A stretch of DNA of 64,000 nucleotides, taken from NCBI RefSeq assembly GCF_001905545.1, contig NZ_LIPD01000008.1:186001-250000 (forward strand). Reading direction: 5' to 3'. Below the pieces are notes generated by a model. That model did no database searches and was not told the DNA's origin. It worked only from the letters and a program-made list of their open reading frames with translations. Positions 63,350 to 64,000 of the stretch are shown in pieces. The position numbers and the translations under genes were made by a program. Within the stretch, counting starts at the first letter, position 1. Each line of letters starts with the position of its first letter. This DNA is from Streptomyces sp. CB02056. Its GTDB lineage: Bacteria; Actinomycetota; Actinomycetes; Streptomycetales; Streptomycetaceae.

Positions 63350-64000
63350 TCAGCCCGTGTAGGAGGCGCTGCGACGAGCTGTCGCGGGGTCGGTCCCCTC
63401 CGCCGAGTCATAGCCGACGAAGTAGGCCGGCCTGGCCTGTGCCGCCGAGTAGATGCGGCCGACGTACTCGCCCAGGAGGCCCATGCAGAAGAGCTGCACG
63501 GCGCCGAGGAACAGCATGCCGATGAACAGCGAGGACCAGCCGGGGACGGTCTTGTCGAGCGCGTACGCGACCACGGTGTAGACGCCGAGGGCGAAGCAGA
63601 GCACGAAGCTCAGCAGGCCGAGCCAGGTGGCGAGCCGCAGCGGGCTCGCGGAGAAGTTGGTGACGCTGTCGACGGCGAGGCGGACCATCTTGGACAGCGG
63701 GTAGTGGGTCGAGCCGGCGACCCGCTCCTCGCGCACGTAGACGACCTCGCCACTCGGGAAGCCGAGCCACGGCACCAGCAGCCGGTAGACCGGCTGGTGC
63801 TCGGGCATCGCCTTGAGAGCGTCCACCGCCGCGCGGCTGAGCAGCCGGAAGTCACCGGCCTGGTTGGGCATCTTCTTGCCGACGAGCTTGCGCATCAGCC
63901 AGTAGTAGGCGCCGGCGGTGCGGCGCTTGAAGATCGTGTCGGTGCCGCGGTCGCCGCGCACGCCGTAGACGATGTCGAGGTCCCGCTCCCGCGCGAGCGA
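63350..64000 (-). CDS. GtrB-like GT2, N-terminus beyond the window
   Basis: Partial gene; the last 216 residues are present and the reading frame continues past base 64000. VYGVRGDRGTDTIFKRRTAG and NQAGDFRLLSRAAVDALKAM belong to a dolichol-phosphate-mannose-synthase-like GT2. Two C-terminal helices (~120-143, 155-178) end in MGLLGEYVGRIY, the GtrB signature. It should charge polyprenyl phosphate with a hexose. It is first of the gtrB-GT-C-gtrA set on this strand. Confidence 0.88.
   Translation of the reverse strand, partial: SLARERDLDIVYGVRGDRGTDTIFKRRTAGAYYWLMRKLVGKKMPNQAGDFRLLSRAAVDALKAMPEHQPVYRLLVPWLGFPSGEVVYVREERVAGSTHYPLSKMVRLAVDSVTNFSASPLRLATWLGLLSFVLCFALGVYTVVAYALDKTVPGWSSLFIGMLFLGAVQLFCMGLLGEYVGRIYSAAQARPAYFVGYDSAEGTDPATARRSASYTG

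Overview
This window is high-G+C actinobacterial chromosome, with strongly G/C-biased third codon positions, many GTG starts and short ATGA/GTGA overlaps between genes. Sporulation regulators (BldM and WhiD, next to a ShbA-like sigma factor), a GroES-GroEL1 operon with CIRCE elements, an iron-box motif and an rpoA operon without rpsD all point to Streptomycetaceae (Streptomyces or Kitasatospora). The genus cannot be decided from sequence reading alone. No rRNA, tRNA, CRISPR array, insertion sequence or prophage was seen.

Layout. 1-6.4 kb: a small membrane protein, guaB3, guaB, shbA, bldM and whiD, linking GMP synthesis with developmental transcription control. bldM has a near-perfect sigma-BldN promoter. 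6.4-9.8 kb: a LysR regulator that may be leaderless, then groES-groEL1 with two CIRCE operators. 9.8-13.3 kb: three overlapping, apparently paralogous small membrane proteins, a methyltransferase and a lipoprotein deacetylase. 13.3-25.2 kb: the t6A tRNA-modification genes tsaD-rimI-tsaB and tsaE, alr, nnr, a Uma2-type nuclease-fold protein, glmS and coaA. 25.2-30.7 kb: glmM, rplM-rpsI, an ABC-F ATPase and truA. glmS, glmM and alr feed peptidoglycan precursor synthesis.

30.7-47.7 kb is the ribosomal super-cluster, all on the minus strand: S10 operon (rpsJ to rpsQ), spc operon (rplN to rplO, then secY-adk-map) and alpha operon (infA-rpmJ-rpsM-rpsK-rpoA-rplQ), followed by truA. A mscL gene sits as its own unit between map and infA. 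Most genes are 0-50 nt apart, so the long structured gap between rpsN and rpsH, the hairpins on both sides of rpoA and the terminator-like hairpin ahead of rpsJ stand out.

48.1-64.0 kb is a cell-surface glycan locus: all four dTDP-L-rhamnose genes (rfbB, rfbD, rfbA, rfbC), a Wzx/MATE-like flippase, a polyprenyl-phosphate-sugar-synthase-like GT2 overlapping a DUF2304 partner, a second GT2, three large multi-spanning GT-C-like proteins, an acyltransferase, and a GtrA protein with a GtrB-like GT2 that runs off the window end. The parts resemble the side-chain module of streptococcal rhamnose polysaccharides (GacI/GacJ/GacK/GacL) together with a Gtr three-component glycosylation set. This is the best candidate here for an undescribed system: a rhamnose-containing, decorated and possibly acylated wall glycan encoded beside the ribosomal cluster.
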